Assembly (NCBI GenBank): GCA_964390645.1
Contig: CAYMLL010000278.1
Span: 1 to 10,329 of the forward strand
DNA from: CAYMLL01 sp964390645
Lineage (GTDB): Bacteria; Planctomycetota; UBA8108
Length of the DNA: 10,329 nt
Direction of reading: 5' to 3'
Positions 6,143 through 10,329 of this stretch are shown here, one piece after another (the stretch's first letter is position 1; each line of letters begins with the position of its first letter). The position numbers and the translations under genes were made by a program. A model generated the notes under the pieces. The model saw nothing but the letters and a program-made list of their open reading frames with translations. It was not told the origin of the DNA and did not search any database.

Positions 6143-9100
6143 GCTTCCCGTCGTCCTGGCCAGGCACCGCCGCGGATTATCAGATGGATCCCCAGGTGAT
6201 CAACAGGGCCGGCAACCGCACCATGGCGATCGACGCTCTGGAGACGCTACCGACGATCTCCATCGTCAGCGAAATCGACGAGCTCTTCGGCAGCTCTCGC
6301 GGCAACGTCACACACCCGTCGAGCTCCGGAGATGCGTGGGAGCGCGAGGTCTCGGTCGAGATGATCCACCCGCAGGGAGGCGACGGCTTTCAAGTCGACA
6401 GCGGCTTTCGCGTGCAGGGCGGCAGCTCGACGAATGGCTGGAAGTCCAAGAAGACCTCGTTCCGTCTCGTGTTTCGCGGTGAGTACGGACACACGAAGCT
6501 GCGCTACCGTTTCTTCGAGGACTCACAGGTCGACCGCTTCAACAGCATCGTCCTGGATGCACACCTCAACTTGACCTTCACTCATCCGAGCCACGGCCAG
6601 CGCGTCCGCAGCCAGTACGTCCGCGACATGTTCGTCAGCGATCTTCAGCTCGCACTGGGCTCGCTCGCACCTCACAGTCGGCTCTGCAACCTCTTCATCA
6701 ACGGTCTGTTCTGGGGCGTCTACGACGCCCACGAGCGGCCCGACAACCACTACTGCACCGAATACCTCGGTGGCGAAGCGCAGGAGTGGGACATCCACCG
6801 CCACAGCGGCGGCACGGTCGTCGACGGCAACGGTGCGGCGTGGAACACGATGATGTCACGCGTGCGAGCGAACCTCTCGAACAACAGCAACTACCTCGCC
6901 GCGGCGGAGCATCTCGACGTCCTCGACTTCGCCGACTACATGATCGTCAACCTCTGGGCGGGCAACGACGACTGGCCACACCACAACTGGTACGCGGGCC
7001 GGCAACGCGTCCCGGGCGGCGTCTACCGCTTCTTCAGCTGGGACGCCGAGCATGTGCTCAAGGACGTCAACGTCAACCGCCTCGGCGTCAGCAACTCGAA
7101 CACACCCGGCGAGGTATTCCGCGAGCTGCGGGAGAGCGATGAGTTCCGGCTCCTCTTCGCCGACCGTGTCCATCATGCCTTCTTCAACGGTGGCCCGCTC
7201 CACGTCAATCCCGCGAATCGCCAGTGGGACCCGGAGAGCCCCGGGAACAACGTCCCCGCGCAGCTCTACATGAAGCGCATCGAGGAAATCGACCACGCGA
7301 TGGTCCTCGAGGCGGCGCGCTGGGGCGACGTGCGCCGCGAGCCTCCGTACACGCGAGAGGACACCTTCCTCACCGAGCTCGACTGGCTGATCACGAGGTA
7401 CTTCCCGAACCGCTCGCGCAACGTGCTGAGCCAGTTCGAGAACGCCGGGCTCTATCCGAGCGTCGACGCGCCGGTCTTCAACCGTCACGGCGGCGAGGTC
7501 GCTCCGGGCTTCTCGCTGACGATCACTCGACCGGCCGGACAGAGCGGGACGATCTGGTACACGCTCGATGGCACGGACCCTCGCGAGTTCGGCAGCGGCG
7601 ATCCGAGCGACTCCGCGACCACGTACTCGAACTCGATAGAGATCGACACCACGACAGACGTGAACTCGCGCATCCGCCGCGGCACCACATGGAGCGCGCT
7701 CAACCAGACGATCTTCACCGTACCCACGCGGTACGACGACCTTCTGGTCACCGAGATCATGTACCACGCGGCAGCGGACAGCCGCCTCGACTTCCTCGAG
7801 CTCGAGAACAGTGGCACGACGCCGCTCAATCTCTCGGGGCTCGAGTTCACGAGGGGCATCGAGTACCGCTTCCCCCGGGGGTCCATTCTGCCTGCCGATG
7901 GGTTCCTGGTGCTCGCGGCGGACGGCGACGCCTTCGACAGCGGATATCCGGGAGTCGGCCATGACGACGTCTACGGGGGTAACCTCGACAACAGCGGCGA
8001 GGTGCTGACTCTCGTCGACCCGCTCGGTCACGAGGTCCTCTCGTTCCGCTTCGACGACAGGACCTCCTGGCCGATCTCGCCGGACGGCTTCGGCTACTCC
8101 CTCGTTCTCGCCGACAGGGGCGGCGATCCCGACAACCCGAGCTCGTGGCGGGCCAGCACCGAGGTCTTCGGGTCGCCGGGCGAGGAGGATCCGCCGCCGG
8201 TCCACTTCGGTGTCGTCGTCAACGAGGTGCTCGCTCGCACGGCAGCTCCGTTCGAGGACGCGATCGAGCTCCACAACACCACGGGACGCTCCGTCGACAT
8301 CGGAGGCTGGTACCTCAGCGACGACCGCCAGGATCTCCTGACGCTGCGGAAGTTCCGCATCCCGACCGCAACCGTTATCCCGGGCGGTGGTCACGTCGTC
8401 TTCTACGAGCACCAGTTCAACGACGTGCCGGGGAGCCCGAGCGACTTCGCGCTCGATGGCGCCGGAGACCGGGTCTTTCTTTCGTCGGCCGACGCGTCGA
8501 CGACGGATCTCACCGGCTACATCACCGGCGCGTCGTGGAACGCCCTGGAGAGTGCAGTGTCCTACGGACGCCACGAGACGAGCACCGGTCCGGACTACGC
8601 GCCTCTGTCGACACGCACCTTCGGCGCCGACAACCCGGCGAGCGTCGAGGAGTTCCGGTCGGGCCTCGGCCTGGCGAACTCCTATCCGCTCGTCGGCCCC
8701 GTCGTCATCCACGAGATCCACTACCATCCCGCGCCCGGCGGCGAGGAGTACATCGAGCTCTTCAACCTGACGCCGGATCCGGTTGACCTCTTCGACGACG
8801 ACACCGAACGCGGCTGGCAAGTGCGCGGCGTCAGCAACATCTCCGAAACCGACAGCTACGAGTTTTCCGCGGGAGCATCGATCGGCGCCAACGGGTTCGC
8901 GCTGCTGGTAGCGAGCGACCCCGAACTCTTCCGCTCACGCCATGCCGTCCCCCGAGCAGTTCCGGTTCACGGCCCCTTCAGAGGCAGCCTCGACAACGGC
9001 GGAGAGCGGCTGCGTCTGATGAGGCCGGCGCGTGCCGAGGCGCTCGTGCAGCCGTTCATCGTCGTCGACAAGGTCGTCTACGACGACAGCGAACCCTGGC

Positions 9101-10329
9101 CGATCGAGACGGACGGCGACGGCCCGTCCCTGGAGCGACGCATAGCGGCGGATCATGGCAACGATCCGGAGAACTGGGGCCCGTCGGAGCCGCGGGGTGG
9201 TACACCAGGTACTGGCAACAGCATCGGTCCGCCACCACCGAACCAGCCCCCGTCAGCGGTATTCACCGCGAGTCCTCAGGACGGTCAGGCGGCCCTCGAT
9301 GTGCGCTTCGACGCGACCGGCTCCGACGATCCCGACGGCAGGATCGTCAGCTTCGACTGGAGCTTCGACGACGGCGCGAGCGACTTCGGACGCATCGTCG
9401 ATCACCGCTTCGCCGAACCCGGTGTTTACGACGTACGTCTGACCGTCACCGACGACGACGGCGAATCAGCGAGCGCGTCCCTGCGCGTCACCGTCACGGT
9501 ACCGCTGCCGAACGAGAGCCCGACCGCCGCGTTCACGATCCGTCCGTCAACCGGAGAGGCGCCGTTTACCGCCACCTTCGACGCGTCGGACTCCACCGAC
9601 GCCGACGGCACGATCGCCCGCTACGACTGGACCTTCGATGAAGGCGCCACCGCCTCGGGACGCATCGTCAGCTACACTTTCCTCCGGTCCGGGTCCTACT
9701 CCGTGTCTTTGACGGTCACCGACGACGACGGCGCGAGCGCGACGACGACAAACGACCTCACCGTCACCGAGCCCGGCCCGAATCGGTCTCCGGTGCCGTC
9801 GTTCACGATGACTCCGAGCCGCGGCGAGCCCCCGCTTCAGGTGATCGTCGACGCATCGGGGTCGAACGACCCGGACGGCTCGATCACGCGCTACTCGTGG
9901 GACTTCGGCGACGGAGGGGTTGGCCTCGGCAGAATCCTCGGCCACACGTTTCCCGACATCGGCGAGTACACGATCACGCTCACCGTTCGCGACGACGACG
10001 GCGCAGAAGCGTCGACGAGCAGAATCCTGGTCGTCGGCGACGGCGGGCCGAACCAGCCGCCGGTCTCATCGTTCACCGTCACCCCCGATCGTGGCGCGCC
10101 GCCGCTCCGCGTCACGGTCGACGCGTCGGCCTCCAACGATCCCGACGGATTCATCGTGAGCTACGAGTGGGACTGGGGCGACGGCGGCTCGGGCCTCGGC
10201 CGCACGCTGACACACGTCTACGAAGACGAGGGCACGTACACGATCACCCTCGTCGTCCGGGACGGGGACGCAGGCTTCGCTTTCTCGACCGCGGTTGTCG
10301 TCGTCGAGATGGACGACGGACCCGGCAGC
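6019..10329 (+). CDS. Giant secreted CotH-family protein, C-terminal part: CotH kinase domain, CHB_HEX-like, three lamin-tail and four PKD domains (3' end outside window)
   Basis: The frame is open for 1,437 codons to the right edge and continues the 4332 gene; the first 18 or so codons are corrupted. The CotH domain spans about 6241-7440. It shows LPTISIVSEIDELFG, GGSSTNGWKSKKTSFRL (6418-6468), GLFWGVYDAHERPDNHY (6703-6753), NLWAGNDDWPHHNWY (6949-6993) and FFSWDAEH (7030-7053). CotH proteins are atypical secreted kinases, shown for spore-coat proteins in Bacillus; the substrate here is unknown. After it come a second CHB_HEX-like domain (7456-7722, IWYTLDGTDP) and three lamin-tail domains (about 7741-8187, 8209-8640 and 8701-9231, marked by VTEIMYH, VNEVLAR and IHEIHYHPAPGGEEYIEL). 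Four PKD domains follow from 9241. The CotH call is firm; kinase activity is inferred. No C-terminal anchor is visible because the gene leaves the window. Confidence 0.87.
9241..10320 (+). repeat. Four tandem PKD-domain units of exactly 270 bp
   Basis: Linker Asn codons at 9241, 9511, 9781 and 10051 mark units of exactly 270 bp (90 residues). Each unit has P-x-x-x-F-T near its start, an Asp-Gly turn (DDPDG, DADG, NDPDG), a Trp-containing core (FDWSFDDGA, YDWTFDEGA, YSWDFGDGG, YEWDWGDGG) and a closing G-x-Y-x-x-x-L-x-V. Units 3 and 4 carry the canonical GDG, whereas units 1 and 2 have DDG and DEG. PKD domains are known beta-sandwich spacers or adhesion modules of surface proteins. The array may continue past the right edge. 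Confidence 0.88.

Noticed and set aside
6017..6482. A reading frame continuing from the 4332 gene across the N run to a stop at 6482
   Set aside because: After the gap this frame gives Arg/Pro-rich nonsense. The frame one base later encodes a clear CotH domain and stays open to the window end.
6856..8820. Long antisense open frame of 654 codons on the minus strand
   Set aside because: It overlaps the CotH and lamin-tail coding region in antisense. Its Val/Arg/Ala/Asp-rich product has no domain signature, so it is a shadow.
9241..10329. Regular 270-bp spacing as a CRISPR-like or mobile DNA repeat
   Set aside because: The periodicity is of protein domains in one open frame, and the DNA between units is well diverged.

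Overview
The window is GC-rich, densely coding DNA that looks like a Planctomycetota genome or metagenome bin. The assignment is inferred from protein style and not from any marker gene. The clues are a secreted isochorismatase-fold/ThuA-like fusion, a paired C-terminal dockerin-like tag with the motif FLFLGGP, and a very large CotH-type protein padded with lamin-tail, CHB_HEX-like and PKD domains. These families are common in planctomycete secretomes. The proteins encoded by the second and third genes are acidic and rich in Asp, Gly and Ser. All three predicted products carry signal peptides, so the window is essentially a secretome locus.

Layout. (1) Positions 1-1116, minus strand: the first 372 codons of a secreted cysteine hydrolase (isochorismatase fold) with a ThuA-like domain behind it, cut by the left edge. 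(2) Positions 1117-1364: a divergent intergenic region with a perfect 13-bp tandem duplication in the leader of the minus-strand gene and a sigma70-like promoter for the plus-strand gene. (3) Positions 1365-4181, plus: a 938-residue exported modular protein made of a lectin-like N-terminal domain, two tandem DUF11-like repeats, a large unassigned beta-rich region and a two-loop dockerin-like tag. (4) Positions 4182-4331: a short spacer without a convincing terminator or promoter. (5) Positions 4332 to beyond the right edge, plus: one giant gene for a secreted CotH-kinase-family protein with the order signal peptide, galactose-binding-like, Big_5-like, LTD, CHB_HEX-like, CotH, CHB_HEX-like, three LTDs and at least four PKD domains. 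It is broken only by a 10-N assembly gap.

The gap at 6007-6016 deserves attention. The 126 bases before it (5881-6006) and the 126 bases after it (6017-6142) are the same sequence at a constant offset of 136 with no indels. The differences are biased toward C at the end of the left piece and toward G at the start of the right piece. This is best read as two overlapping contig ends with corrupted tips that were scaffolded end to end. Removing 136 nt restores one uninterrupted reading frame of 1,954 codons to the window edge. The reading frame that simply continues across the N run and stops at 6482 is an artefact.

No RNA genes, CRISPR arrays, mobile elements or replication signals were seen. 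The second and third genes are co-oriented and 150 bp apart and may act together at the cell surface, but nothing in the sequence proves this. I do not see a clearly new defence or metabolic system. The unusual material is the architecture of the modular exported proteins and the assembly artefact.
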